64,000 nucleotides of DNA from JAEUMG01 sp963805405 (GCA_963805405.1 CAWDUC010000014.1:46875-110874), one strand, 5' to 3'; shown: positions 1 through 10,042, counted from the stretch's first letter. Notes: generated from the letters alone by a model not told the origin. Translations and numbers: made by a program.

Positions 1-647
1 GCCGCGAGATAGCCCGGCAACGGCATCGGGAAGCCGTAGGTCGCCGGGATCGTCTCCATGATCACGCAGGCCGCATCGCCAACCGCGATCGCGTCGAGCA
101 TTGTCTCGAGATCGTTGAAAGGCACTTTCACCACTTCGCTGCTCGGAGCATCGGAGAGGAAAAGCTTCGAGAAGCGATCGTCGCCAACCTGCACGGCAAG
201 CCCGGTATGGCCGTGATAGCAGCGCTTGATGCAGATGATCTTTCGCCGCTGGGTCGCATGCCGCGCGCTCTTCAATGCGATATCGATCGCCTCGGCGCCA
301 CCCGACGCGAAGATCGTGTTCGTGAGGCCCTTGGGCGTCAACCGCTCCAGCATTTGCGCCACATGCGTGCGCATGATCGAGGGAAAGTGATGATTTCCGA
401 TGTCGAAATAGTCGAGCCCCTCGCGCACCGCCTGGACGACTTCCGGATTGCGATGACCGAGCGAGTAAGTGCCGCCATTGAGATGCACATCGATGAGCCG
501 CCGGCCGTCGACATCGTAAAGATGATAACCCTCACGACGGTCGATAACGAGATCGACACCCATGCGCTGCCAGTCGGCCGTCTTGCCGGGATTCCAGTAT
601 TTCATCGAGCGCTCGATGAACTCGGACTTCTGCTTGCTCATCGCCAT
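1..647 (-). CDS. Class III (PLP) aminotransferase, glutamate-1-semialdehyde aminomutase-like, 3' end outside window
   Basis: About 215 N-terminal residues are visible; the gene runs off the left edge. The protein resembles class III transaminases of the glutamate-1-semialdehyde aminomutase group: a substrate-cap start (DVDGRRLIDVHLNGG), the glycine-rich cofactor-binding segment FASGGAEAIDIALK, and the RCYHGHTG motif whose aromatic/His pair stacks on the PLP ring. The Schiff-base lysine would lie beyond the window. Start chosen at 647 because AGGAGA sits seven bases upstream; an in-frame ATG at 641 is the alternative. It follows the FAD oxidoreductase on the same strand with a 28-base gap, so the two probably form an amino-acid or amine catabolic operon. 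The substrate cannot be read from sequence; a true HemL role is unlikely given the catabolic neighbour and a second similar gene at 53.6 kb. Confidence 0.85.
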   Translation of the reverse strand, partial: MAMSKQKSEFIERSMKYWNPGKTADWQRMGVDLVIDRREGYHLYDVDGRRLIDVHLNGGTYSLGHRNPEVVQAVREGLDYFDIGNHHFPSIMRTHVAQMLERLTPKGLTNTIFASGGAEAIDIALKSARHATQRRKIICIKRCYHGHTGLAVQVGDDRFSKLFLSDAPSSEVVKVPFNDLETMLDAIAVGDAACVIMETIPATYGFPMPLPGYLA

Positions 648-675
648 GGCACAGTCTCCTGACGGGTAAAATCGA

Positions 676-1755
676 CTAACTGATACAGAACCGCTCGGGC
701 CGGAAGCGTTCAAGCAGAACTTCGGGCTCGCCGTCGAGAATTTCCTGGGCGGCAAAGAGGCCGACTGCCGCCGCATTCGTGATTTCGGAATGCATGACCG
801 CCGCATAAAGCCCACCGGCGGAAGGTATCTTGCCGATGACCGGCAATCCGTCACGCGGCGTGGGCCGATAGCCCACCGAAAACCCTCCATAGACGAGATC
901 CTCGCCGCCCTTCACGAAGCCCCGGACCTTCTTGAACAGCGCCTCGGCTGTCGCCCTAGGATCGGCTCCAGGGTCACTGCCACCAAAGTCACTCCCAGCA
1001 ACCAACACGCCTCCGCGAGTTTGACGCAGATGGAGTTCAGGCGCCATGACCAGCCCCCGAACCAGAGGCGAGGTTGGTCCAGAATAGACCAGGACCCCCG
1101 GCGGCAATTCCAGCGGTAGAGCGAAATCCGCGCTCGCGAGCAATTCCGGTGCCCAGGCTCCAGCCGCAACGACCACCTCGTCTGCATGAATATGGCCGTC
1201 TTCGAGCAACACACCGCGCACCCTTCCCGCCTCTACGTCGAGCCATTTGACGCGTACCGGCGTGAAAAGCTCCGCTCCCAAGCCGCGCGCCGCCGAAAGA
1301 AGCGTATGCGCTGCCTCCAGCGGTTCGACCACGCCTTCCTCGGCCACATGGATAGCCTCGGCCGGCGGTGCAGCAAGGGCGGGTTCCAGGGTACTGATTT
1401 CATGCCGGTCGACGACCCGCATGCCGTAGCCCCATTGCGAATGATCGCGCAGGAAATCGTCCCGGGCGTCCCCCGTCACGTCCCACAGCAATCCGCCGCA
1501 CCACGATAGCTGGAGATCGGGAACCTCCTCGGCAAGCCCGCGCCATTCGGCCATCGAACGCCGGCGCAATCGGAAATAGAAATCCGGATTTCCCCAGCTT
1601 GCATTGATCCAGGCGAAGGACGCTCGCGTCGCGACACCGCCAGGCTCGCCTTCATCGAGGATGGTGACGCGCGCGCCCCGCTTGGCCAATTGGTAGGCGA
1701 TCGAGGACCCGATGATCCCCGACCCGATGACGATAACGTGCTTCGACATGCCCAT
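676..1755 (-). CDS. FAD-dependent oxidoreductase, DAO (D-amino-acid/glycine oxidase-like) family
   Basis: This 359-residue flavoprotein starts with a Rossmann dinucleotide-binding motif (VIVIGSGIIGSSIAYQLAKR, residues 7-26) followed by an acidic residue closing the second strand (TILDEGEPGG). The C-terminal part has the DAO-family signature around YRPTPRDGLPVIG, where the isoalloxazine ring is contacted. Members oxidise the C-N bond of amino acids or secondary amines (glycine, sarcosine, D-amino acids) to an imine that hydrolyses to a keto acid or aldehyde. It lies just upstream of a class III aminotransferase on the same strand, which fits a shared amine-degradation pathway. No signal peptide or membrane segment is evident, so it is probably cytoplasmic. 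An in-frame ATG at 1749 is an equally possible start. Exact substrate unknown. Confidence 0.85.
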   Translation of the reverse strand: MGMSKHVIVIGSGIIGSSIAYQLAKRGARVTILDEGEPGGVATRASFAWINASWGNPDFYFRLRRRSMAEWRGLAEEVPDLQLSWCGGLLWDVTGDARDDFLRDHSQWGYGMRVVDRHEISTLEPALAAPPAEAIHVAEEGVVEPLEAAHTLLSAARGLGAELFTPVRVKWLDVEAGRVRGVLLEDGHIHADEVVVAAGAWAPELLASADFALPLELPPGVLVYSGPTSPLVRGLVMAPELHLRQTRGGVLVAGSDFGGSDPGADPRATAEALFKKVRGFVKGGEDLVYGGFSVGYRPTPRDGLPVIGKIPSAGGLYAAVMHSEITNAAAVGLFAAQEILDGEPEVLLERFRPERFCIS

Positions 1756-1877
1756 CGGTTAGCCGCTTTTCGGGCTACAGGCTAGCCGCTCGCCGCAGGC
1801 TTTTCGGCGAGTTTGCAATCCCCTCGCCCAGGCGATAATGGGGATAGCACCAGTGTTCGAATTATCGGAGTGACCCG

Positions 1878-2698
1878 ATGGCTCAAACATCCGCGGACCA
1901 GGATCTAAGCTGGGCCAAGCGATTCAAACAGGAGCGCCGGCGGCGCATCAAGCGGGCCGGCAAACGGCTTACGCGCGCGCTCGGCGATTTCCTCGGCCGG
2001 CAGTCGCTGGTAGGCGACACGCCAATTCTGGACAACAAGCCATTTCCCGTTTCTCAAAAGCTTCACCGACAATTGGCAGACGATCCGCGCCGAGCTCGAG
2101 AAGATCCTCGTACATCGCGAGGCCATTCCGGGCTTCCAGGATGTCTCGCCCGACCAGTATCGCATCGCCACGGGTAAGAACTGGCGCACCTTCATCCTCT
2201 TCGGGTTCAAGATGAAGATGGAGAAGAACTGCAAGCAGGCGCCGGTGACGACCAGACTGCTCGAGGCGGTTCCCAATCTGCAGACCGCGTGGTTCTCGAT
2301 CCTGGCGCCCGGCTATCATATCCCGGCGCATCGCGGCGTCTCAAAGGGCATCATCCGCGCCCATCTGGGCCTTATCATTCCCCGCGATGCCGAGAAGTGC
2401 CGCATCCGCGTTGGCGATCAGATCAAGGTCTGGCGTCCCGGCGAGGTCTTCGTCTTCGACGAGACCTATGAGCACGAGGTGTGGAACGATACCGAAGACG
2501 AGCGCGTGATCCTGCTCTTCGACGTCGATCGGCCGATGCGGTTTCTGGGGACGCTTCGTCAATGAGACGTTCCTGAAGATCATGAAGCTGACAGCCTTCT
2601 ATCAGGAGCCGAAGCGCAACATGCAGACCTTCGAGGAGCGCTTCGAGGCGGCCACGCGTCGCGCCGACCAGAACCTCGAGAAGCTGAGCGATCCGTAA
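1878..2698 (+). CDS. Aspartyl/asparaginyl beta-hydroxylase family dioxygenase (LpxO-like), two frameshifts
   Basis: Read across two frames this is one protein of about 273 residues related to the Fe(II)/2-oxoglutarate dioxygenases that include lipid A hydroxylase LpxO. The iron-binding histidines are visible in IPAHRGVSKG and HLGL and in the distal ETYEHEVWN segment. Start ATG at 1878 has GGAG upstream. The first frameshift is at 2046-2048, where one C too many in a CCC run separates the N-terminus from the FLKSFTDNWQTIRAEL segment. The second is near 2546, just before the conserved tail that ends at 2698. The remaining sequence is well conserved with no stop codons in the corrected frame, so sequencing error is more likely than decay. 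It converges with the acetolactate decarboxylase gene. The LpxO assignment rests on family resemblance; substrate could be another acyl or peptide group. Confidence 0.75.
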
Positions 2699-2701
2699 GC
2701 G

Positions 2702-3532
2702 CTATCTGCTTTTCTCGGTAATGTTCAACGCCGCGGTCGGATCCAGAGTGAGGTCCGCTGCCAGGAACTCACGCGTTTCGGGGATGGCAAGCCTGACATC
2801 GTCGAGATCCTGGACCATTGCTTCAAGGCCAGGGCCGCTGCATGCGAGCACATGGCCGCCACTCTTGCGATCATCGGTGAGAAAATGCAGGTGCCAGCCG
2901 GTGACGTTGAGGCTGCGCGCATAGGGCGGTGACCAGAAACCGACGATGGTTCCTTTTGCATTTTCGATCGTGAACTCCGCCTGGTGCGCGGTCGCGGCGA
3001 CAAGCGACACGCCCTCTTCGGCCTTGCAGGCGGCGCGTGTGTTCATGCTGGCGAAAGTGCCATCGATACGCACCGCGAAGAACAGATTGTCCGAGCGACG
3101 CATACGGTCCAGCGCGGTCGTCAGTTCAGCCAGGGACTTGAACCCAGGCACCTCCGCGCGGCGCGTCGGCCGGAAAGTGGTGACGACCGCGAACGGCACG
3201 AGCGCGCTGTCGGCCGGTCTCTCGATCTTACCGCTGGCATGAACCTGGTAGAATTCGCCATCGAAGGCGACCATTTCGCCATCGAGCCCATCAAAAGTGC
3301 CAAGCCCGAAATCGCCATGCTCCTTGAGTGTGCCAAGCGTCATCGCCCCGCGATAGACGCCCTGCACCAATGCGCCGGTCGTCGAGACCTGAAACAGCGT
3401 CGCATGATCGAGGCCAAGCGCATCCGAGAGCGCCCTGGTGACGATATGCCCAACAGGCTCACCCGTCTGGCTGGAATGGGCCTGGAGCGCGTCAAAGAGC
3501 GATTGGTAGACGTCGATCGTGAGCTTTGGCAT
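2702..3532 (-). CDS. budA: Alpha-acetolactate decarboxylase
   Basis: This 276-residue protein converts 2-acetolactate to acetoin and CO2, a step of neutral fermentation or overflow metabolism. The family core is clear: FQVSTTGALVQGVYRGAMTL near residues 47-66, the HGDFGLGTFDGLDGEMVAFD segment carrying the catalytic acidic residues, and the zinc site WHLHFLTDDRKSGGH (His-X-His plus a distal His). About 35 residues precede the usual start of the family domain; this N-terminal piece looks helical and resembles no domain I can name. No acetolactate synthase or butanediol dehydrogenase gene is adjacent, so it appears to stand alone and may instead drain excess acetolactate from branched-chain amino-acid synthesis. 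Start ATG at 3532. Confidence 0.93.
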   Translation of the reverse strand: MPKLTIDVYQSLFDALQAHSSQTGEPVGHIVTRALSDALGLDHATLFQVSTTGALVQGVYRGAMTLGTLKEHGDFGLGTFDGLDGEMVAFDGEFYQVHASGKIERPADSALVPFAVVTTFRPTRRAEVPGFKSLAELTTALDRMRRSDNLFFAVRIDGTFASMNTRAACKAEEGVSLVAATAHQAEFTIENAKGTIVGFWSPPYARSLNVTGWHLHFLTDDRKSGGHVLACSGPGLEAMVQDLDDVRLAIPETREFLAADLTLDPTAALNITEKSR

Positions 3533-3730
3533 TGGGCAATCCTCTGTCTGACTTATCCCAATGCTTCGTTGATAAAGCGCTGCCTCGCGAGGTTACCGAG
3601 ATGACTGTCACAGAACCCTATCGTGACGTTTATTTTCGCAGAGGCGGATCGTGGAAATCTGAACCGGACGCGAGGCTGCGTCAAATATCCGCCGCCGCCC
3701 TAGCGGTTGTGGCACCCTCCGTTACTCAGA

Positions 3731-3756
3731 GAACCCGCCACTCGGCGGGTTCTTTT
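3731..3756 (+). terminator. Strong intrinsic terminator without an obvious upstream gene
   Basis: A perfect nine-base-pair stem (GAACCCGCC / GGCGGGTTC) with a four-base loop is followed by TTTT on the plus strand. No plus-strand protein gene lies immediately upstream; the nearest coding sequence (budA) is on the other strand. Either a small RNA transcribed from about 3.60 kb ends here, or the element is a relic. The rest of the 3533-3966 interval holds only this hairpin and the CtrA-like boxes. Confidence 0.75.
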
Positions 3757-3801
3757 CATTTGGGGACTATCACGCTCCGCCGCCCGGGTTGGCCTTCATG
3801 G

Positions 3802-3864
3802 TTAACGGTTTCTAAACCAAATCGCTCGAAACCTAACGTTAACGAAGATTAAGCGAGCCTTAAC
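3802..3864 (+). promoter_or_regulatory. Cluster of CtrA-like boxes upstream of the efflux operon
   Basis: A perfect match to the alphaproteobacterial CtrA consensus TTAA-N7-TTAAC lies at 3849-3864 (TTAAGCGAGCCTTAAC). It is accompanied by TTAA-N7-TAAA at 3802-3816 and TTAA-N6-TTAA at 3839-3852. The cluster ends about 100 bases before the likely start of the outer-membrane efflux gene. CtrA itself is encoded at 32.5 kb. Binding is inferred from sequence only; chance matches in a local AT-rich patch remain possible. Confidence 0.5.
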
Positions 3865-3966
3865 GTCGACCGTCGGTTTCAACGCCCGTCGCCTCACCGC
3901 GACGGGTGTTTGAGATGCTTTGTCCAGCGCCTGACCGGTCGCCCAAGGGCTCATGGAGCCGCGTGG

Positions 3967-5580
3967 ATGAGACTTGGCAGGCTATGGTTCCGACGCGCCA
4001 GCAACAGGCTGGCGAGGGCGGCCAAGCATGCCTCGCTCATTGGATTGGTAGCGCTTTCCGGCTGCGCGGTCGGCCCCGACTTCAAGAAGCCCGTTGCACC
4101 GGTAGCCTCGAAGTGGCTCGAATCGCGCGATCCAACAGTCGTGTCCAGGCGCCAAGAGTATGTCGACTGGTGGTCGGTCTTCAATGACAAGACCCTGAAC
4201 CGGTTGATCGAGACGGCCTTCGACCAAAACCTGACGCTTAGAATGGCCGGCGTCCGCGTCCTTGAAGCGAGGGCCACGCTGGGCATCGCCGTCGGCGAAT
4301 TCTATCCCCAGCAGCAGCAGGCGCTCGGCGAACTCAATTACAACAAGGACCCGATCTCCTTCCTGCCACGCTACTGGAAAGCCTCGCTTGGCGCGCAGAT
4401 CGCCTGGGAACTGGATTTCTGGGGCAAGTTTCGCCGCGCCATACAATCCGCCGATGCGGCATTCCTAGCCAGCGTGGCGACCTACGACGATGTCCTCGTC
4501 ACCCTGATCGGCGATCTCGCCACGACTTATGTCGCGATCCGCACGACCGAACAGCAGATCGCCATCGCCTACGACAATATTGCCAAGCAAAAGGAAGCGC
4601 TGAAGCTTGCCGAAATCAGGTTCAAGGGCGGCACCGTCTCGGAACGAGACGTCTTCCAGGCTAAGAACGTTCTCTACACGACGGAAGCCACGATACCGCA
4701 GTTGAACATTCAACTGCAGAAAGCAAGAAACGCATTGTGCGTACTGCTCGGCGTTCCACCGCAGCGACTCTATACGCTGATGCGGCCCGGCCGCACCATT
4801 CCCACCGCGCCGAAACAAGCGGTCGTCGGAATCCCAGCCGATCTCCTGCGCCGGCGCCCGGACGTCCGCCGCGCGGAACTATCTGCCGCTGCCCAGAGTG
4901 CCCAGATCGGGTTCGCCAAGGCTGATCTCTATCCCTCATTCACGCTGCTCGGCACGCTTGGCACGTCGGCGACGACGCTTGGAACCGGGAATCTCGGCAA
5001 TCTGTTTACGGGCAGCAGCCTCACCTATTCGGCCGGCCCCTCCTTCCAGTGGAATATTCTGAATTACGGACAGATCACCAACAATGTCCGCGTTCAGGAC
5101 GCCCGCCTGCAGGAACTGCTGATTGACTATCAGAATACCGTGCTGACGGCGCAGAAGGAGGTCGAAGACGGCCTCGCACAATTCATACAATCCCGCAAGC
5201 AGGCCCAACTCCTGAAGAAAAGTGTCGCTGCCGCGAGCGGCGCATTGCGGATTGCCATGATCCAATACGAAGGCGGCATCGCTGATTTCACGACCGTGCT
5301 GGTCGCAGAGCAGAATCTTTACGAGGCTCAGAATAGCCTTGCCGAAGCCACCGGAGATGTCGCGGCAGGCCTGATCGCCGTCTATCGCGCCTTAGGCGGG
5401 GGCTGGCAGATCAGAGAAGGCTCCGACTTTGTACCGGAATCGACCCGACAGACGATGGCCGACCGGAGCAACTGGGGATCCGGTGGCGCCGATTCGGTTC
5501 TGTTGCGTCCTGGCTCTCCAGGCCTGCCGTCTTCAAAGGACGGCTTCGACAAGCAACCGATTCCACCTCCGGATTGGTGA
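3967..5580 (+). CDS. Outer-membrane efflux lipoprotein, OprM/NodT family
   Basis: This is the outer-membrane channel of a tripartite drug or solute efflux system. A positively charged leader and hydrophobic stretch end in the lipobox LSGC (cleavage before Cys), followed by AVGPDFKKP, typical of NodT-type lipoproteins. Two outer-membrane-efflux repeats follow, with the expected helices (QNLTLRMAGVRVLEARA early, and RRRPDVRRAELSAAAQSAQIG in the middle). The end is Pro- and Gly-rich. I chose ATG 3967, which has GGAG nine bases upstream and gives a normal signal peptide; a longer TTG start at 3910 would add an implausible extension. The membrane-fusion gene begins seven bases after the stop, followed by two RND pumps, so all are probably one transcript. 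The CtrA-like boxes upstream may control it. Confidence 0.92.
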   Translation: MRLGRLWFRRASNRLARAAKHASLIGLVALSGCAVGPDFKKPVAPVASKWLESRDPTVVSRRQEYVDWWSVFNDKTLNRLIETAFDQNLTLRMAGVRVLEARATLGIAVGEFYPQQQQALGELNYNKDPISFLPRYWKASLGAQIAWELDFWGKFRRAIQSADAAFLASVATYDDVLVTLIGDLATTYVAIRTTEQQIAIAYDNIAKQKEALKLAEIRFKGGTVSERDVFQAKNVLYTTEATIPQLNIQLQKARNALCVLLGVPPQRLYTLMRPGRTIPTAPKQAVVGIPADLLRRRPDVRRAELSAAAQSAQIGFAKADLYPSFTLLGTLGTSATTLGTGNLGNLFTGSSLTYSAGPSFQWNILNYGQITNNVRVQDARLQELLIDYQNTVLTAQKEVEDGLAQFIQSRKQAQLLKKSVAAASGALRIAMIQYEGGIADFTTVLVAEQNLYEAQNSLAEATGDVAAGLIAVYRALGGGWQIREGSDFVPESTRQTMADRSNWGSGGADSVLLRPGSPGLPSSKDGFDKQPIPPPDW

Positions 5581-5586
5581 GGCCGC

Positions 5587-6786
5587 GTGAAAAGCTTGAT
5601 AGCGAGACCAGGTTTTAGTGCGATGCGCCGCTCTTCGCTTGCGCTCGCCTCCGCCCTGGTCGCCATTGCACTTACGGCCTGCGACGAAAAGCAGACGACT
5701 GCGCCACCTCCGCCGCCAAAGGTCACGGTAGCCAAGCCGCACCTCGAGCCCGTGACCGAATATATCGAGTTTACCGGAAATACCTCGGCGACCAACACCG
5801 TCAAGCTCGTGGCGCGCGTCGAGGGCTATCTGGTCGCCAACCACTTCAAGGATGGAGCGCCGGTCAAGAAGGACACACTGCTGATTTCGATCCAGGACGA
5901 CCAGTACAAGGCGCAGCTACAGCAAGCCCAAGCCCAGGTACTCGCCGCGAAAGCCGCCCTCTTCCACGCCGAGACCGAGTTCAAGCGCTATACCGATCTC
6001 TTCAACCAGCACGCCGCGCCACAGACGGACGTCGACCGCTGGCAATATGAGAGAGACAAGTCGAAAGCCGACCTTCTCGCGGCCGAAGCGCAGGTCGAGA
6101 TCGCCGAACTCAATCTCGGCTACACGAAAATAAACGCGCCGTTCGATGGCCGCATGGGCAACCATCTCGTCGATCCCGGCAATGTCGTCGGCGCCTTGGG
6201 CCAGGAAACCGCGCTCGCCGAAATCAACCAGATCGATCCGATCTACGTGTACTTCACCATCAACGAGCGCGACCTTCTTCGCGTCATCGCCGAGGAACGG
6301 GCGAACAATGTGCCCGTCGTCGACAGGCACATTCCGTTGCAATTCGCGCTCTTGAACGAGAGCACTTTCACCCACGACGGCGAACTCGACTTCGCCTCGA
6401 TCAGCGCCTCGCCGACCAGCGGCACGCTCACTTTGCGCGGCATCTTTCCCAATCCGCGCGGCAATATAATCCCTGGCCTCTTCGTGCGGGTACGCGCGCC
6501 GGCCAGCAAACCGGGCGATTCACTGGTCGTGCCGGGCGACGCCATCAGCTTCGACCAGCAGGGCCCTTATGTGCTGACGGTCAGCGGCGACAATGTCGTC
6601 GAGCGCAAAGGCATCACCACCGGCTCGCAAGTTGGCAAGGATATCGTCGTCAAGGAAGGCCTGACCAAGGAGGATTTGGTGATCATCGACGGCGCGCTCC
6701 AGGCGATTCCGGGGCGCAAAGTCGATCCCGAGCAGGTGACGGGCCAACCGAAATCGGCGGACGCGACCCCGGCGCAGGGCGGCTAA
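5587..6786 (+). CDS. RND efflux periplasmic adaptor (membrane-fusion lipoprotein), AcrA/MexE-like
   Basis: The adaptor links the inner-membrane RND pump to the outer-membrane channel. A signal peptide ends in the lipobox LTAC, so it is probably anchored to the inner membrane by lipid. Domains follow the HlyD/AcrA order: a lipoyl half-motif around residues 60-95, a coiled-coil hairpin rich in Ala and Gln (AQLQQAQAQVLAAKAALF), the second lipoyl half (LGYTKINAPFDGRMG), then beta-barrel and membrane-proximal domains. A GTG start at 5587 is used here; an ATG at 5623 directly precedes the signal peptide and is a serious alternative. It sits between the outer-membrane channel (6-base gap) and the first RND gene (18-base gap). 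Exported substrate unknown. Confidence 0.92.
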   Translation: MKSLIARPGFSAMRRSSLALASALVAIALTACDEKQTTAPPPPPKVTVAKPHLEPVTEYIEFTGNTSATNTVKLVARVEGYLVANHFKDGAPVKKDTLLISIQDDQYKAQLQQAQAQVLAAKAALFHAETEFKRYTDLFNQHAAPQTDVDRWQYERDKSKADLLAAEAQVEIAELNLGYTKINAPFDGRMGNHLVDPGNVVGALGQETALAEINQIDPIYVYFTINERDLLRVIAEERANNVPVVDRHIPLQFALLNESTFTHDGELDFASISASPTSGTLTLRGIFPNPRGNIIPGLFVRVRAPASKPGDSLVVPGDAISFDQQGPYVLTVSGDNVVERKGITTGSQVGKDIVVKEGLTKEDLVIIDGALQAIPGRKVDPEQVTGQPKSADATPAQGG

Positions 6787-6804
6787 GGTAGACGGGCGCC
6801 AAAC

Positions 6805-9800
6805 ATGTCCAAATTCTTCATCGAGCGCCCGATCCTCGCCAACGTCATCGCCATCGTCCTCGTATTGCTTGGCGTAGTCAGCCTTCTGACGGCTGCCCAT
6901 CTCGGAATATCCAGAGATCGTGCCGCCGACCATCCAGGTCGCGGCGAGCTATCCCGGCGCCAGCGCGGATGTGGTCGCAACGACGGTTGGCATACCGCTC
7001 GAGCAGGCGGTGAACGGCGTCGAAGGCTCGCTCTACATGGAATCGACGAGCGGCAGCGACGGAAGCTACATCCTCACCATCACCTTTGCGGTCGGTACCG
7101 ATCTCAATACGTCGATCTCCCTCGTCCAGAACGCCGTCAATGGCGCACTGTCGCAGCTTCCGCAGGAAGCGCAGGTCCAGGGCGTGACCGTTCAGAAGGT
7201 CAGCACCAATGTGCTGCTGATCGGCAGCCTCTATTCCGAAGACGATCGCTTCGACGAGACCTTTCTCAGCAACTACGCGATCATCAATCTGCAGAGCCCC
7301 CTCGCCCGCCTGCCCGGCGTCGGCCAGGTACAGATCCTGGGCGCCGGCCCCTACAGCATGCGGATCTGGCTCGATCCGGACAAGCTCAAGGCGTTTGGCC
7401 TGACCGTCTCTGATGTTCAAAACGCAATCCAGGACCAGAACACGCAGGTTGCGGCCGGCCAACTGGGCGGCCCACCGGTTCCAGCCAACCAGGTCTTCCA
7501 GTTCACCGTCAATGCGCTGGGCCGCCTGTCCGACGTCAAGCAGTTCGAAGACATCATCGTCAAAAGCGATCCGCCCAAGACGCTCGCCGCGGAAACGGAA
7601 TCGACAACGCAGACCGATCAGTCCGCCAGCGTCGTGCGCATTCGCGATATCGCGCGGGTCGAGCTGAGCCAGCAGACGTTCTCCACATTTTCCGGGTCTG
7701 AGCGGCAAGAAGGCGGCGCAGATCGATGTCTATACGCTGCCTGGCGCCAACGCGCTCGACGTGGCCGACGAAGTCGAGAAGCTGATGGCGAAAATGAGCG
7801 AGAAGTTCCCGCAGGGCCTTCAAGTACACCTCGCTGCTCGATACCTCGCTGTTCATCAAGGACTCGATCCACGGCGTCTACAAGGCGCTGATCGAGGCCG
7901 GCGTTCTGGTGCTGATCGTCATCATGCTCTTCCTGCAGAACTTGCGCGCCATGCTGGTGCCGGCGACAACCGTGCCGGTCACGATCATCGGCGCCTTCAT
8001 CGCCATGGCGTTGCTCGGCTTCACCGTCAATCTGATGACGTTGTTTGCGTTGATCCTGGCCATCGGCATCGTCGTCGACGATGCCATCATCATCGTCGAG
8101 AACAGCTCCCACTACATCGAGCAGGGTTTGACCCCCAAGGACGCGGCGATCAAGGCGATGTCGGAGCTGACGGGGCCGATGCTCGGCGTCACGCTGGTGC
8201 TGACCTCGGTTTTCCTGCCGGCATCCTTCCTGCCGGGGATCACCGGCCAGATGTTCCGGCAGTTCGCCCTGGTCATCGCCGCCACCGCGATCATCAGCGC
8301 GGTCAACGCACTGACCCTGAGCCCGGCCCAATGCGCGCTCTATCTGCGGCCGCGCAAGGACAAGAAGCCGAATCTTCTTCTTCCGCGGGTTCAATCGGGT
8401 CTACGGGGCCGTCGAAGGCGCGCTACATTGGCATGGTGCGCTGCATGGTGCGCCATCCCGCCTCATGGTGCTGGTGTTCATCGCTGCGGTCGGGACTGCC
8501 GGCTACGCTCTTCGTGCGACACCCAACGGCGTTTCTGCCGATCGAGGATCAGGGCTACTAGCATTGTCGTCGCGAAGCTTCCCGACGGCGCGTCGCAGCC
8601 ACGCGTGCGCGAAGTGGCGTCGAGCATCGACGCGATCTTCAAGGAAACGCCCGGGGTCAAAGGCTGGGTGACGAGCGGCGGCTTTTCCGAACTGGATTCG
8701 GCGAACCTTTCAACCGTCGTAACCGTCTATGTGATGTACGAGGACTGGGGCAAGCGTCCTGCCGATCTGACCCAGGACAAGATCGTCGCCGATCTGCAGA
8801 CGCGGCTTGCCGCAATCCGCAAAGCCAATGTCCGTCTTGATTCCGCCGCCGATTCCTGGCCTCGGCTCGGCAGGCGGCTTCCAGATGATGCTGGAGGACC
8901 GTACCGGCATCGGCCTCAAGCGAACTGCGAAAAGACGGCTGACGGCGATCTTCTGCAAAGGCCGAATGCCGGATCCCAAGCTGCAACGGGGTCACAACGA
9001 CCTTCAGCGCCACCAGCCCGCAGATCTATCTCGATATCGACCGCACCATGGCGCGGTCGCTCGGGGTTCCATCAATGAGGTGTTCCAGACACTGCAGACC
9101 TATCTGGGTTCGACCTATGTCAACCTGTTCACGAAGTTCAACCAGAGCTTTCAGGTGCGGGTGCAGGCCGAGGCCGATTACCGCCGGCAGCTGGCGGATA
9201 TCGGCAAACTCTACCGTCGCGAACGAGTCGGGCGCAGATGGTGCCACTGGGCTCGCTGATCAAGATACGTCGACGTCCTCGGCTCGGAATTGCTCACCCG
9301 CTACAATCTCTATCCCGCGGCACCGGTGATCGGCATCCGGCGCCGCGGGCGTCAGCTCCGGTGAGGCGCTCGACATCATGGAAGATACGTCGCGGCCAAT
9401 CTGCCAGCTCGGCATCGGCTACGACTGGACGGCGCTTTCCTACCAGGAGAAGCTCATCGGCAATCAGGCCTATATGATCTTCGCACTGTCGATCATGCTG
9501 GTCTTCCTCGTGCTTGCCGCGCAGTACGAAAGCTGGATCGATCCCGCGGCCGTGGTGCTGACCGTGCCGATGGCGCTGGTCGGCGTCATCGTCGCGCTAT
9601 CGATCAGAGCGCTTTCCAACCGATCTCTACACGCAGATCGGCCTCGTCTTGATGATCGCACTGGCCGCCAAGAACGCCATTCTGATCGTCGAGTTCGCCC
9701 GTGAGCTCAAGAGCGGAGGGCATGTCGACGGCCGATGCAGCGGTGGAAGCGACGCGCCGGCGCTTTCGTCCGATCCTCATGACCTCCTTCGCCTTCATCC

Positions 9801-10009
9801 TCGGCGTCGTGCCGCTTATGACTGCGACGGGCGCTGGTGCGGCGAGCCAGCAGTCTCTCGGCACGGTGGTCTTCGGCGGCATGCTGGCCTCGACACTGCT
9901 CGCCATCCCCTTCGTCGCGGTGTTTTTCGTCGCCGTGCATGGCCGCGAGAAGCCGAAGCCGGTACAGCTTACCTCCGAAGGCCTGCATGAAGGGGAGGCT
10001 CGGGCGTGA
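6805..10009 (+). pseudogene. RND multidrug efflux pump, HAE-1 family (tandem copy 1), many small indels
   Basis: Over about 1,068 codon-equivalents, the normal length of an AcrB/MexF-type pump, the reading frame changes at least a dozen times. Between the shifts the protein is highly conserved: start MSKFFIERPILANVIAI, porter domain STSGSDGSYILTITF, the TM4 proton-relay helix LFALILAIGIVVDDAIIIVE with its paired aspartates, GITGQMFRQFALVIAATAII, and the C-terminal FAFILGVVPLM. Examples of shifts are near 6905, 7697, 7820 (extra T in CTT), 8562 and 9718. Because total length is preserved and there is no missense decay, uncorrected base errors are more likely than a true pseudogene. It follows the adaptor gene and precedes a near-identical second copy. 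I cannot assign the drug class. Confidence 0.8.
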
Positions 10010-10042
10010 GACCGGGCCACTGCTCATCGCCCGTGCGGCGTC

